Notes: generated by a model not told the origin, from the letters alone. Counted from the first letter of the stretch, positions 1-8,514 are shown. The stretch is DNA of 35,929 nt from a bacterium (GCA_021783355.1 JAJXTZ010000006.1:1-35929); one strand, 5' to 3'. Made by a program: numbers and translations.

Positions 1-555
1 CCCGGCGGGCCGCGGCGTGGCGCCGTTGGGGATCGTCCGGACCGATCCGCCGCAGGCCGCGGCGACCTTCGCGGAGCAGTCGGCGGAGACGGAGACCAGT
101 TCGTCGCTGAGAGCGCGCGCCAGGCGCCCCCGCCAGCCGCGCCACAGGGCGCGCAGTCCCGTCCCGAGGTTCGGCTCGTTGTGCACGGCGAGCACCACGC
201 GCGGCGCGCGCGCGAGGCGCGCCGCCAGCAGGAACCCCATGGTCAGCGAGGTCGGGGGAAAGCCTCCGGAGCTCACCAGCACCGCGTCCGGACGCGCGGC
301 CGCGATCGCCGGGACGAGGCGCAGGGCCGCGGTCGCGGTCCCCGGGGCGCCCGGCTCGGCGTCGGACGGGACCGGGAGGGTCGTTAGGGTCGCGCGGCCG
401 GCGAGCTCGCTCTCGTACACGGGCCGCCCGGGGTGGGTCCCGTTGAGAGCCACGGTCCACGCGTCGCCCGAGGGCCAGGCGCGCAGAAGCTCGATCATGA
501 CGGCGTCGTCGCCGCCGAACCGCGGGCTTTGGAGCAGAGCCAGGAGTCGCGCCAC
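1..555 (-). CDS. Glycosyltransferase family 4 (partial, N-terminal part)
   Basis: Incomplete gene running off the left edge; 185 codons are visible with no stop. My reading of the minus strand gives a Rossmann-like N-terminal half of a GT-B glycosyltransferase. It has a possible acceptor-side segment (VLVSSGGFPP), a LAVHNEPN stretch, and a linker ending VRTIPNGA near residues 172-179, the usual boundary before the nucleotide-sugar domain in GT4 enzymes. The EX7E motif would lie outside the window. The GTG at 555 is the first start after the methyltransferase stop (10 bases upstream), so the two are co-transcribed. Role inferred: adds a sugar to the surface glycan made by this operon, on the cytoplasmic face of the inner membrane. 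Donor and acceptor cannot be told. Confidence 0.7.
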   Translation of the reverse strand, partial: MARLLALLQSPRFGGDDAVMIELLRAWPSGDAWTVALNGTHPGRPVYESELAGRATLTTLPVPSDAEPGAPGTATAALRLVPAIAAARPDAVLVSSGGFPPTSLTMGFLLAARLARAPRVVLAVHNEPNLGTGLRALWRGWRGRLARALSDELVSVSADCSAKVAAACGGSVRTIPNGATPRPAG

Positions 556-564
556 GCCCGGCTC

Positions 565-1299
565 CTAAGCGCCGCCGGCGCGGAACAGGCCCACGAAGGC
601 CGTCTCGACGGCCGTCGGCCAGCGGGAGTCCGCGGCGCGCATCAACGCCCCGTAGCCGGGAGCGCGCCAGGCCAGGGGCACGCGATGGAAGAAGAAGGTG
701 CCGTAGTCCCGCTCCAGAGCGAAACCCGAGCGGGCCAGGAGCTTGAGGAAGCCGGGCTTCGTGAAGAAGCGGACGTGGGGGAACTCCCACTCCTCGGCGC
801 CGGGGAAGAAGCCGTAGGTGTCCATGTCGCCGGTGAACAGGAATTTCAGCCGGCCGAAGAGAGTGAAATGGTTGGGGACGAGGCAGAGCAGGCGTCCGCC
901 GGGCTTCAGGGAGGAGCGGATCCGGCCCAGGAGGGCGGCGGGATCGAGCAGATGCTCGAGGACGTCCTTACAGAGCGCGAGATCGTAGGCGCCCTCGGGG
1001 ACGCCCAGCGGAGCGCTCGAGAAATCGGGGCAGGAGACCGTCGCGTCGTAGCCGGCCGCGCGCGCCCTCTCCAGCGCGTAGGCGCTGGCGTCCACGCCGG
1101 TCAGACGCGCGCCCGCGGCGTCCTTGAAATAGCGGCCGAAGACCCCGTTGCCGCAGCCGACGTCCAGGACCTCGCGCGGTCCCGGCCTCAGGAGGGTCAG
1201 CGCGTCGTCGTAGACGGGGCGCATGTAGTCGCCCGCGATGGCGTCGATGTACTCGTTTCTGAAGGCGCCGAACTCGCCCGGCGGAGCGGCGGGCTTCAA
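565..1299 (-). CDS. Class I SAM-dependent methyltransferase
   Basis: A 244-residue protein with a clear motif I, VLDVGCGNG (about residues 44-52), an acidic GVDAS strand end near residue 70, and LCKDVLEHLLDP as motif-IV-like segment, which is typical of the Methyltransf_11/UbiG-like group. The C-terminal third has FF-rich segments and probably binds the acceptor. It starts at TTG 1299, whose bases overlap the TGA of the kpsF-like gene (TTGA), so translation is probably coupled. An internal ATG exists at residue 26 but would remove conserved sequence. In a glycan operon the likely job is O- or N-methylation of a sugar or glycan end. The acceptor is not deducible, and a quinone or small-molecule methyltransferase is the alternative. 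Confidence 0.75.
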   Translation of the reverse strand: MKPAAPPGEFGAFRNEYIDAIAGDYMRPVYDDALTLLRPGPREVLDVGCGNGVFGRYFKDAAGARLTGVDASAYALERARAAGYDATVSCPDFSSAPLGVPEGAYDLALCKDVLEHLLDPAALLGRIRSSLKPGGRLLCLVPNHFTLFGRLKFLFTGDMDTYGFFPGAEEWEFPHVRFFTKPGFLKLLARSGFALERDYGTFFFHRVPLAWRAPGYGALMRAADSRWPTAVETAFVGLFRAGGA

Positions 1300-2279
1300 A
1301 GCCCGCGCGCCCGCAGGTCGTGGATCTGGACCAGGCCGACGGCGCGGCGCTTGCGGTCCACGACGGGAAGGACGTTGAACGGCGTCCGGCGATCCTCCAT
1401 GATGGCGATCGCCTTCGCGGCCGAGTCCTCCGGACGGACCGTGACCGGACGGGGGTTCATCACCTCGCGGATGGAGAGCGAGAACGGGCTGCGTCCTCCC
1501 TGGAGGACGCGGCGGATGTCGAAGTCGGTGACCAAGCCGAGGAAGCGCCCGCGCGCGTCCACGACCGAGGCGGCGCCGGCTTGGCGCCGCGTGATCTCGA
1601 TCAGCAGGGCCTTCACCCCGGCGTCGACGCGGACGACCGGGTTGTCCTCTCCCGCGCGCATCACGTCGGCGACGGTCAGGGTCAGGCGGCGGCCGAGGCG
1701 ACCCCCGGGATGGTTGCGCGCGAAGTCGCGCGCGCCGAAGCCTCGCCGCTTCATCAGGGCGACCGCGAGGGCGTCGCCGACCGCGAGGGCGACGGTCGTG
1801 CTCGCCGTCGGGGCGAGGTTGAGCGGGCAAGCCTCCTCCACGACCGGGGTGTGCAGGACGACCGCGGCATGGCGCGCCAGCGTCGAACGCGGGCTGGCGG
1901 TCAGCGCGACGAGCTTGGCGCCGCGCGCGCGCAGGTGCGGCAGAAGGGCGTTGAGCTCGTCGGACTCGCCGGATTTGCCGAGGGCCAGGACCAGGTCGTG
2001 GCGCTGGACCAGGCCCATGCCGCCGTGCATCGCCTCGGTCGGGTCCAGATAGACGGCGGGCGTGCCGGTCGAGGAGAAGGTCGCGGCGATCTTCTGCGCG
2101 ATCGCTCCGGACTTGCCGACTCCGGTCAGGATGACCTTCCCGCGGCAGGACGCCAGCAGCTCGACGGCGCGGGCGTACGAGCCGTCCACGGCCGCGCGCG
2201 CGCGGCTCAGGGCGGCCGCCTCGCAGGCGAGCACGCGGCGAATCTCGGCGAGGACGGCGGCGCGGCGATTCTTCGGCAT
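1296..2279 (-). CDS. kpsF: KpsF/KdsD-type sugar-phosphate isomerase (SIS + 2 CBS)
   Basis: 327 residues. An N-terminal SIS domain carries GVGKSGAIAQKIAATFSSTG and a second sugar-phosphate loop (LGKSGESDEL), followed by two CBS motifs (ADVMRAGED... and REVMNPRPVTV...). This is the length and order of D-arabinose-5-phosphate isomerases, which convert ribulose-5-P to arabinose-5-P for Kdo. The stretch TEAMHGGMGL has Gly where the family usually has Asp after the conserved His (HGD). I start at ATG 2279 rather than TTG 2297 because an extended -10 element ends 8 bases before the ATG. Neighbouring NulO genes raise the alternative that it isomerises another sugar phosphate, but Kdo supply is the default reading. 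Confidence 0.85.
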   Translation of the reverse strand: MPKNRRAAVLAEIRRVLACEAAALSRARAAVDGSYARAVELLASCRGKVILTGVGKSGAIAQKIAATFSSTGTPAVYLDPTEAMHGGMGLVQRHDLVLALGKSGESDELNALLPHLRARGAKLVALTASPRSTLARHAAVVLHTPVVEEACPLNLAPTASTTVALAVGDALAVALMKRRGFGARDFARNHPGGRLGRRLTLTVADVMRAGEDNPVVRVDAGVKALLIEITRRQAGAASVVDARGRFLGLVTDFDIRRVLQGGRSPFSLSIREVMNPRPVTVRPEDSAAKAIAIMEDRRTPFNVLPVVDRKRRAVGLVQIHDLRARGL

Positions 2280-2287
2280 CCCGGGAG

Positions 2288-2296
2288 ATTCTACCA
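2288..2296 (-). promoter_or_regulatory. Extended -10 promoter of the kpsF-like gene
   Basis: The minus strand reads TGGTAGAAT, ending 8 bases before ATG 2279. It lies in the gap after the preceding gene's TAA (2300-2298). The predicted transcript starts about 2 bases before the ATG. No good -35 box or Shine-Dalgarno was seen. It would give kpsF and downstream genes an internal promoter in the long operon. Confidence 0.5.
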
Positions 2297-2297
2297 A

Positions 2298-3470
2298 TTA
2301 CCCGGCCGCGCCTCGCGTCGCGAGCTCTCGGGAGAAAAAATCGAGGTAGGCGTCCCGGCTCAGCCGCCCTTCCGTCTCCGGCGAGACGAGATAGCGGCGC
2401 TTGTAGGCGTCGTAAAGGCGCGGGTCGGCGGAAGGCGCCAGCTCGTCCTCCTCGCGCGGGCGGTCGAGGACCGCGCAGGTCCGGCCCAGGGTCTTCGCCA
2501 CGCAGGCGGGGAGGAGGTCCAGGCGGATGCGGCGGTAGCGGCGGGCGATGTCGTCGGTGGTGAAGAAGAGCAGGGGCTTGGCGTCCAGGACGGCGTAGCT
2601 CAGGGCGGTGCTGTAGCTGGTCAGCGCGAACTCGCAGAAGCGCACGAGGGGGCGCGCCGCTCCGCGCAGGATCTTGCGGCCGCCGAACGGGTTGTCGCGA
2701 TAGTCCGCCTTCGGGTGGGCGGCGACGATCATCTCCACGCCGTGCCGCCTTTCCAGGCGCTCGAAGTGGGCGTTCAGCAGAGCGTAATAACGCGACGGTT
2801 CCACAAGAGTCTTGAGGCCCAGGAGCTTGAAGTCCGGATGATGAGGGAGGTATTGGTCCAGGAAGACGGCGTACCGGCCGGCCGCGGGAGGGCGATCGGA
2901 GTCGCGCGCCTCCAGCCAGTCGTCGTAGTCGTAATGGTTGATCGGCACCACCCGGGCGGGGCCGGCCTCCTCGCGCGCGGCCTCGCCGGCGGCGAAGACC
3001 ACGCCGGGAGCTCGGACCAGCCCGGCGCGCCGGGCCGCGAGCGCGGCGCGCTTGAGCCCGAAGTGGGCGATTTTCCCGGGGTCCAGCAGGAGGGGGAGGT
3101 TCTCGCCGAGACGCCGCAGCGGCGAACCGGTCGGGACGGGCATCACGCCGGACACGACCGCCCCCAGGCGCGCGGGCGAACGGCTCAGCAAGCGATGGGC
3201 GCGATAGGTCTTGGGCTCGTAAGGCAGGGCCGTGACGATCAGCGTCTCGGCGACGCCGGGCTCCTTCAACGCCGCGCCGAGCTCCCGCCAGGAGCGGAAC
3301 GCGCGCGCGTACGGGCGGGCGACCTCGCGGCCGGGCAGCGAATGGCCGTACAGCGGCGATAGGTCCCAATAGGAGACCGGGATCCCTCTCGAGGACAGGA
3401 AATCGAGCGGGAGAAGACGCAGCAGGGTCTCGTTGAGCGGGGTGTAGCTCGCGAAGACGACCGTCTTCAT
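2298..3470 (-). CDS. Putative GT-B surface-glycan transferase, sialyl/polysialyltransferase-like
   Basis: 390 residues, no signal peptide. I do not recognise a named family with certainty. The C-terminal half has AAHPKADY (His252-Pro253) and, about 32 residues later, TSYSTALSYAVLDAKP (Ser287-Thr288). An HP motif followed by an S/T-S/T motif and a KP-ended helix is the pattern of bacterial GT-B sialyltransferases (families GT38/GT52) and of capsule glycerophosphotransferases. The gene sits between legC and kpsF with an ATGA overlap to legC, so it is co-expressed with CMP-nonulosonate synthesis. The inferred role is transfer of a nonulosonic acid or Kdo residue onto a glycan. The start at ATG 3470 is fixed by that overlap. 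Confidence 0.5.
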   Translation of the reverse strand: MKTVVFASYTPLNETLLRLLPLDFLSSRGIPVSYWDLSPLYGHSLPGREVARPYARAFRSWRELGAALKEPGVAETLIVTALPYEPKTYRAHRLLSRSPARLGAVVSGVMPVPTGSPLRRLGENLPLLLDPGKIAHFGLKRAALAARRAGLVRAPGVVFAAGEAAREEAGPARVVPINHYDYDDWLEARDSDRPPAAGRYAVFLDQYLPHHPDFKLLGLKTLVEPSRYYALLNAHFERLERRHGVEMIVAAHPKADYRDNPFGGRKILRGAARPLVRFCEFALTSYSTALSYAVLDAKPLLFFTTDDIARRYRRIRLDLLPACVAKTLGRTCAVLDRPREEDELAPSADPRLYDAYKRRYLVSPETEGRLSRDAYLDFFSRELATRGAAG

Positions 3471-4618
3471 CCGGCCGCGGCCTCGACGGCGGCGGCGGCC
3501 ACCTCGCGGACCTGCGCATCGGTCAGGCTCGCGCTCGACGGCAGGCAGACCGAGGTCCGCCACAGCCTCTCGGTGACCGGGAGGGGGGCGCGCGGGGCGT
3601 CGCGGTACATCGGCTGCAGGTGCGCCGGGGCCCACATCGGCCGCGCGCCGACGCCGCGGGCGCGCAGGGATTTCAGGACCCGCGCGGCGGTCTCGGCGTC
3701 CCGGGCGAGGACGGCGTTCAGCCAGAAGTTGCTGCGGGAGCCCGCGGGCTCCCAGAAGAGGCTCAGCGCGGTTCCGGCGAAGGCGTCCCGGTACGCGGCG
3801 GCGATCTCGCGCTTGCGCGCGACGAAGCCGTCCAGCTGCTCGAGCTGGGCGCAGCCGATCGCCGCGTTCACGTTCGGAAGGCGGTGGTTGTACCCCACCG
3901 CGTCGTGCCAGAACGCGTCCGCGTCGGATTTCGCCTGCGTGGACAGGTGCTTCGCGCGGGCGGCCAGGGCTTCGTCGTCGGTGACCAGCGCCCCCCCGCC
4001 GCCGGTCGTCGCGATCTTGTTGCCGTTGAAGCTCAGGACGCCGGCGCGCCCGAAGGAGCCGAGCGGGCGTCCCCGGTAGGAGGAGCCGAGGGCCTCCGCG
4101 GCATCCTCGATCACCGGGATGCCGCGGCGCGCGCAGGCGTCCAGCAGGGGCTCCAGGCGCACCGAGCGTCCCAGGGCGTGCATCGGCACGCAGGCGGCGA
4201 CCCGGCGGCCGCTTCCGCGGCGCACGCAGGCGCCGCCGCGCGTCTCGGTCTCCGCGGCCAGGAAGGCCTCCAGCGCGTCGGGGTCGAGGCCGAAGGTCGG
4301 CTCCTCGACGTCGGCGAAGAGGGGGACCGCCCCTTGATAGGCGACCGCGTTGACCGTGGCGAGGAAGGTCAGGCTCGGGACGATCACCTCGTCGCCGGCG
4401 CGGACGCCGATGAGCCTCAGCGCGAGGTCGAGCGCCGCCGTGCCGTTGACGAGGGCGACCGCGCGGCGCGTCCCGCAGACGCGGGCCAGGTCCGTCTCAA
4501 AGCGGTCCACGAACTTCCCCGCCGAGGACACCCAGCCGGTGTCCAGGCATTCCTTGACGTAGGACCACTCGTTGCCGGCGAAGACCGGCTCGTGAAGGGA
4601 GAGGGGCTTGGTCGTCAT
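3467..4618 (-). CDS. legC: LegC-type PLP-dependent sugar aminotransferase
   Basis: 383 residues of the DegT/DnrJ/EryC1/StrS fold. The N-terminus (LHEPVFAGNEWSYVKECLDT, residues 8-27, then GWVSSAGK) is the signature of the LegC/LLPSF_NHT_00031 subgroup. The PLP lysine is Lys201 in SFNGNKIATTGGGG, and Asp172 (IEDAAEALG) would contact the pyridine nitrogen. The expected reaction is transfer of an amino group from glutamate to C4 of a 4-keto-6-deoxy-GlcNAc nucleotide. The ATG at 4618 overlaps the TGA of the ptmE-like gene (ATGA). It lies in the same operon as the matching epimerase, acetyltransferase and synthase genes, which supports the pathway assignment. PseC-type activity is less likely given the N-terminal signature. 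Confidence 0.85.
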   Translation of the reverse strand: MTTKPLSLHEPVFAGNEWSYVKECLDTGWVSSAGKFVDRFETDLARVCGTRRAVALVNGTAALDLALRLIGVRAGDEVIVPSLTFLATVNAVAYQGAVPLFADVEEPTFGLDPDALEAFLAAETETRGGACVRRGSGRRVAACVPMHALGRSVRLEPLLDACARRGIPVIEDAAEALGSSYRGRPLGSFGRAGVLSFNGNKIATTGGGGALVTDDEALAARAKHLSTQAKSDADAFWHDAVGYNHRLPNVNAAIGCAQLEQLDGFVARKREIAAAYRDAFAGTALSLFWEPAGSRSNFWLNAVLARDAETAARVLKSLRARGVGARPMWAPAHLQPMYRDAPRAPLPVTERLWRTSVCLPSSASLTDAQVREVAAAAVEAAAG

Positions 4619-5685
4619 CGGGGGAACAGGTCTCCAAATTCCTTCTCGGCGCGCCGGAACTCCTGCGGACCGCCGATGTCGAGCCAGTACTCCTGCACCG
4701 GGAAACAGGCGACCCCGCCGCGGCGCCGCGAACGGATGATGTTCAGGAATTCCGGCATGTCGCAGGCGCGGCGCTTCGGCAGCCACGCCAGCGCGCGAGG
4801 GTCCAGGACGTAGATGCCGGCGTTCACGAGGAAGCGCTGGGTCGGCTTCTCGACGAAGCGGCTGAGACGCCGGCGCGACTGCTCGACGACGCCGTACGGG
4901 ACCTGGATCTCGTGGCGCTTGACGCAGATCGTCGCCAGGCCCTTCTCCGCCGCGTGGAAATCGAGCAGGGCGGCGAAGTCCACCTTGGTCAGGATGTCGC
5001 CGTTGAGGACCAGCAGGGGCTCCTCGAGGCGGCGCTTGATCAGGCGCAGGGCTCCCGCGGTGCCCAGCGGGCGCGGCTCGCGCACGTACTCGATCTCCAC
5101 GCCCCAGCGCGAGCCGTCGCCGAAGTGCCGCTCGATCTGCTCGGCGAGGTAATTGACGGTGAAGGTGAAGCGGGTGAAGCCCGCCGCGGCCATCTGCTCG
5201 AGCAAGTGCTCTAGGATCGGCTTGTTCCCGAGACGCAGCATCGGCTTGGGAGTGTTCGCCGTCAGGGGCCGCAGGCGCTTGCCCGCGCCGCCGGCCATCA
5301 CGACCACGCGGTTCGGGTGGCGCGCCGGGACCGTCATGTAGTCGGACAGCGCGGCCAGGCCGGTCAGGCGTCCGCGCCGGTCGACGATCGGCAGATGCGA
5401 CTTGGTGTGGAGGGCGAAGAGCGCGGAGAGCTTCTCGGGACTGGTCCCGTCGGGGACGACCAGAGGCTTGCGGTTCATCGCCTTCGTCACGGGAGAGGAG
5501 AGGCCCGCCCCGCGCAGGAGCGCGCGCCGGATGTCGATGTCGGTCACCACTCCCGCCAGCCGCCCGGACTCCTCGACGACGACCGCGAACCCGACGCGGC
5601 TCTTGGTCATCGCGCCCATCGCGTCGCGGACCTTGGCCGACGGCGCCAGGACGATCTCCGGATGTCGGGCCAGAAAATCCTTCAT
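4615..5685 (-). CDS. ptmE: PtmE-type CBS-domain sugar-1-phosphate nucleotidyltransferase
   Basis: 356 residues. Two CBS motifs (residues about 1-120) are followed by a nucleotidyltransferase domain beginning VVVMAGGAGKRLRPLT and containing TPKPMLRLGNKP, LNGDIL and a C-terminal WLDIGGPQEF segment. This CBS + NTP_transferase order is that of Campylobacter PtmE, a GlcN-1-P guanylyltransferase in the GDP-linked legionaminic acid pathway. Lipid A or UDP-GlcNAc enzymes do not have the CBS front end. The CBS pair suggests allosteric control by an adenine nucleotide (family knowledge). ATGA overlaps occur on both sides. Base specificity (GTP versus UTP or TTP) cannot be read from sequence by eye. Confidence 0.8.
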   Translation of the reverse strand: MKDFLARHPEIVLAPSAKVRDAMGAMTKSRVGFAVVVEESGRLAGVVTDIDIRRALLRGAGLSSPVTKAMNRKPLVVPDGTSPEKLSALFALHTKSHLPIVDRRGRLTGLAALSDYMTVPARHPNRVVVMAGGAGKRLRPLTANTPKPMLRLGNKPILEHLLEQMAAAGFTRFTFTVNYLAEQIERHFGDGSRWGVEIEYVREPRPLGTAGALRLIKRRLEEPLLVLNGDILTKVDFAALLDFHAAEKGLATICVKRHEIQVPYGVVEQSRRRLSRFVEKPTQRFLVNAGIYVLDPRALAWLPKRRACDMPEFLNIIRSRRRGGVACFPVQEYWLDIGGPQEFRRAEKEFGDLFPR

Positions 5686-6326
5686 CGGCTCCTCCGGAGG
5701 CGCGCGCCGCGTCCCAGCGCCTTGCCGCCGTCGGGCACCGCGGCGCGGACCACGGCGCCCGCGGCGACGAGCGCGCCGGCCCCGACCCTTATCCCGGGGA
5801 GGACCACGGCCCCGGCCCCGACGAAGGCGTCGGCCCCGATCCGGGCCCCGCCGAGGATCACCGCCGCGGGACCGACGAACGCGTGGTCGCCGACCGCGGC
5901 GTCGTGCTCGACGACCGCGGCCGTGTTGACCACCGCGCCGGCGCCGATCGAGGCGCCCGGGTGGACGACGGCGCGGGTGAGCACCTGCGCGCCGGGGCCG
6001 AGCCGGGCCGACGCGGAGACGACCGCGGAGGCGGCGACCACCGGCGGCAGGTCGGCGCCGGCCGCGGCCGCGGCCTCGAAGACCGCACGCCGTCGGCGGG
6101 TGTCCTTCAGGCCGCCGACGCCGATGGCGGCGGAATAGCGCGCCGGAGGGTAGCCGGCGAGCGCCTCGTCGCCGCCGGCGACTCGGACGCCGTCGATCGA
6201 GGTCCCATGGATCGAGCGGTCGGAGTCGAGGAAGGCCGCCACCTCCAGTCCCGACGAGCGCAGCGCGTCGGCCACGACGCGGCCGTGGCCTCCGGCTCCG
6301 AGGATCACGAAGGGCTTGGCGCTCAT
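5682..6326 (-). CDS. neuD: NeuD/PglD-type left-handed beta-helix acetyltransferase
   Basis: 214 residues. A short N-terminal Rossmann segment with VILGAGGHGRVVADAL (residues 7-22) is followed by hexapeptide repeats from about residue 95 to 205. His141 in VVEHDAAVGDHA matches the general-base His of PglD-like enzymes, which acetylate the 4-amino group of UDP- or GDP-4-amino-sugars with acetyl-CoA. In this operon it would act after LegC to give the N,N'-diacetylbacillosamine nucleotide (LegH role). Coupled by ATGA overlaps to legG upstream and ptmE downstream. A NeuD-like O-acetyltransferase acting on the finished nonulosonic acid is the main alternative. Confidence 0.8.
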   Translation of the reverse strand: MSAKPFVILGAGGHGRVVADALRSSGLEVAAFLDSDRSIHGTSIDGVRVAGGDEALAGYPPARYSAAIGVGGLKDTRRRRAVFEAAAAAGADLPPVVAASAVVSASARLGPGAQVLTRAVVHPGASIGAGAVVNTAAVVEHDAAVGDHAFVGPAAVILGGARIGADAFVGAGAVVLPGIRVGAGALVAAGAVVRAAVPDGGKALGRGARLRRSR

Positions 6327-7492
6327 CCGAACCTCCCGGGCAGGTCGCGGAAGGACTTGAAAGGGAGCCGCGGGTCGCGCAGGGCCCGCGCGATCGCCGC
6401 GACGATGCGGGCCGACGACGCGCCCCCGTCGTAGGGATTCGAGCCGTCGCAGCGGCGACGGAACGCCGGCGACAGGGCGCGGCGCAGGGCGGCGGCCGCG
6501 GCGGCCGCCGTCGGCCGAGCGTCGATCACCGACGAGGCGCGCAGCCGCCCCTTCTGCCGATCGCCGATGTTGACCGTGGGCACGCGCAGACTCGGCGCCT
6601 CGATGATCCCGCTGGAGGAGTTGCCGATGACCGCGGAGGCGAGGCTCACGAGGCTCGGGTAGGCGACGCGGCCCAGGGACGGCGCGAGCGCCGCGCGCCC
6701 GGGCCGGGACGCCGCCCACGCGCGCGCGCGGCGGTTGATCGCGGCTCCGCCGGCGTCGGCCCCGGCGAGGGTGACGACGGCGGCGATCCCGACGGCGTCG
6801 AGGGCTCCGAGGGCCGCGTCCACGACGGAGAGGCCGACTTCCCCGGCGGTCTCCGGGTGGCAGGTCGCGACGGCGAACGGGCGGTCCAGGTCGAGCCCGA
6901 CCAGACGCTCGAGGTCGGCGCGGGGCGCGCGCCGCAGGTGGCGGAGGTTCTCGATCCCGGGCGCGCCGACGAGGACGACGCGGCGGGGGTCTTCTCCCAT
7001 CTGCAGGATCCGGCGCCGGTACGCGGCGGCGGCCGGGAAATGGAGCTGGCTCATCTTCGTCACGGCGTGGCGGACCTGCTCGTCGATCACGCCTTCGCTG
7101 GACTCTCCGCCATGCAGGTGGGCGATCGGCACCCCGGCCGCGACCGCGGCCGAGCAGGCGGCGAGAAGCTCCCAGCGGTCGCCGAGCACGAGCAGGAGGT
7201 CGGGCTTCAACCGTCGGTAGGCCGCCGCGAAGCCCGTCGCCGCCGGGCCCAGCGCGCGGGCGACGGCCGCGGCGTCGTCCCCGCGGGGCGCGCTCGCCAC
7301 CCGCGCGTCGACGCGGAAGCCGTCCCGTTCGATCTCCCGCACGGTCATCCCGCGGCCGGCGTCCAGGTGAGAGCCGCAGGCGATCACGCGCAGGCGCAGC
7401 TCCGGATGCTCCGCGATTGCGCGCATCGTGCGGTGGAGCAGGCCGTAGTCGGCGCGGGAGGTGGTGACCACGGCGACGGTCTTGCGGCTCAC
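6323..7492 (-). CDS. legG: LegG/NeuC-type hydrolysing NDP-sugar 2-epimerase
   Basis: 389 residues of the GT-B-like UDP-GlcNAc 2-epimerase fold. It begins SRKTVAVVTTSRADYGLL and carries LVLGDRWELLA, AHLHGGESSEGVIDEQ and NSSSGIIEAPSLRVPTVNIG, all hallmarks of the hydrolysing NeuC/LegG branch. The reaction removes the nucleotide and inverts C2 to give a free ManNAc-type sugar, here most likely 2,4-diacetamido-2,4,6-trideoxymannose. It starts at GTG 7492, overlapping the TGA of the synthase gene (GTGA). Its position directly after the synthase gene and before the acetyltransferase matches nonulosonate clusters. NeuC (sialic acid) cannot be excluded, but LegC and the acetyltransferase beside it favour LegG. 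Confidence 0.85.
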   Translation of the reverse strand: MSRKTVAVVTTSRADYGLLHRTMRAIAEHPELRLRVIACGSHLDAGRGMTVREIERDGFRVDARVASAPRGDDAAAVARALGPAATGFAAAYRRLKPDLLLVLGDRWELLAACSAAVAAGVPIAHLHGGESSEGVIDEQVRHAVTKMSQLHFPAAAAYRRRILQMGEDPRRVVLVGAPGIENLRHLRRAPRADLERLVGLDLDRPFAVATCHPETAGEVGLSVVDAALGALDAVGIAAVVTLAGADAGGAAINRRARAWAASRPGRAALAPSLGRVAYPSLVSLASAVIGNSSSGIIEAPSLRVPTVNIGDRQKGRLRASSVIDARPTAAAAAAALRRALSPAFRRRCDGSNPYDGGASSARIVAAIARALRDPRLPFKSFRDLPGRFG

Positions 7493-8514
7493 AGGCAGTC
7501 CTCGGTCAGCGGCTCGTCCCGGCGCAGGCCGCGCTTGAGGGCCCGGCCGAGCACGCGCTCGATTTCCGCCGGGGAGACGCCGGCGGCAGGGCGCTTGGCG
7601 GCGAGGTCGGCGGCCGCGAGCGTCCGGCCGGCCGGCAGATCGCGCGCGGCGACCAGGCCGCGACGCGCGACCGCGCGGTTCTTTTCCTCGCACGGGGCCG
7701 GCCGCTTGACGCCGTCGCCGAGGGCCGCGGACACGGAGCGGATCTGTCGGACCATCTCCGTGAATTCCGCGGGTTCCAGCGACGCCGCGTGGTCCGGGCC
7801 GGGCAGGGCCCGGTCCAGGGTCAGGTGCTTCTCGATCACGGAGGCTCCGAGCGCGGCGGCGGCCACGGCGATCTCGGTCCCGAGCGTGTGGTCGGAGTAG
7901 CCGACCGGCAGGCCGAGCTCGCGCGCCATCGCGGTCATCGCGCGCAGATTGACCTGCTCGGGAGGCGCCGGATATTCGGTCACGCAGTGGAGGACCGTCA
8001 GCGGCGCGCCGGAGACGGCCTGGATCCAGCCGACGGCGCGGCGGACCTCGGCGAGGTCGCTCATGCCGGTGGAGAGGATGACCGGGCGGCCCTTCCGGGC
8101 CACGTGCTCGATCAGCGCCTTGTGGGTGATTTCGCCGGAGGGGATCTTGAACCGGGGCACCCCGAGCCGCTCGAGCATGTCGGCGCTCTCTTCGTCGAAC
8201 GGTGTGGAAAGGAACTCCAGGCCGGCGGCGCGGGCGCGGGCCTGGAGGCGGCGGTGGGCCGCCTCGTCGAGCTCGAGCTTGGACAGCATGGCCCGCTGCC
8301 CGTCCTTCATTCCGGCGGCCGCCTGGTACGGGGCCAGCTCCGCGGCGTCGCCGGCGAGGGCGTCGGCGCGGAAGGTTTGGAACTTGACCGCGTCCGCGCC
8401 CGCGGCCTTCGCCGCGTCCACCAGGCGCTCGGCGAGGAGGAGGTCCCCGTTGTGGTTGACGCCGGCTTCAGCGATGACGAAGACCCGGCCTGAGTTCGGG
8501 GTCGCCGCGGGCAT
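7489..8514 (-). CDS. legI: LegI/NeuB-type nonulosonic acid synthase
   Basis: 341 residues. A TIM-barrel NeuB domain shows IAEAGVNHNGD (14-24), VKFQTF (Lys44), STPFDEESADML, FKIPSGEITH, LHCVTEYPAP, VGYSDHTLG and IEKHLTLDRALPGPDHAASL. A C-terminal SAF/antifreeze-like domain begins near residue 285. It condenses phosphoenolpyruvate with a C6 sugar to make a nine-carbon acid. The GPDHAASLEP segment is of the NeuAc/Leg type rather than the pseudaminic type. ATG 8514 is 20 bases after the aminotransferase stop. Together with LegC, LegG and the CMP-synthetase at 18143-18874 this supports a legionaminic-acid-like product, with sialic acid as the alternative. Confidence 0.9.
   Translation of the reverse strand: MPAATPNSGRVFVIAEAGVNHNGDLLLAERLVDAAKAAGADAVKFQTFRADALAGDAAELAPYQAAAGMKDGQRAMLSKLELDEAAHRRLQARARAAGLEFLSTPFDEESADMLERLGVPRFKIPSGEITHKALIEHVARKGRPVILSTGMSDLAEVRRAVGWIQAVSGAPLTVLHCVTEYPAPPEQVNLRAMTAMARELGLPVGYSDHTLGTEIAVAAAALGASVIEKHLTLDRALPGPDHAASLEPAEFTEMVRQIRSVSAALGDGVKRPAPCEEKNRAVARRGLVAARDLPAGRTLAAADLAAKRPAAGVSPAEIERVLGRALKRGLRRDEPLTEDCL

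Noticed and set aside
433-3362. Long plus-strand open frames (539 and 680 codons) opposite the methyltransferase, kpsF and transferase genes
   Set aside because: They are rich in Arg, Gly, Ala and Glu without motifs, and lie antisense to well-supported genes with catalytic motifs. High GC opens such frames by chance.
565-3519. A 984-codon minus-strand frame suggesting a giant fusion protein
   Set aside because: Only its last 244 codons make sense (the methyltransferase). The rest is the out-of-frame shadow of kpsF and the transferase gene.
5700-6100. Short tandem-repeat-like GC runs within the acetyltransferase gene
   Set aside because: They are the DNA form of hexapeptide repeats coding for the beta-helix, not a separate DNA repeat.
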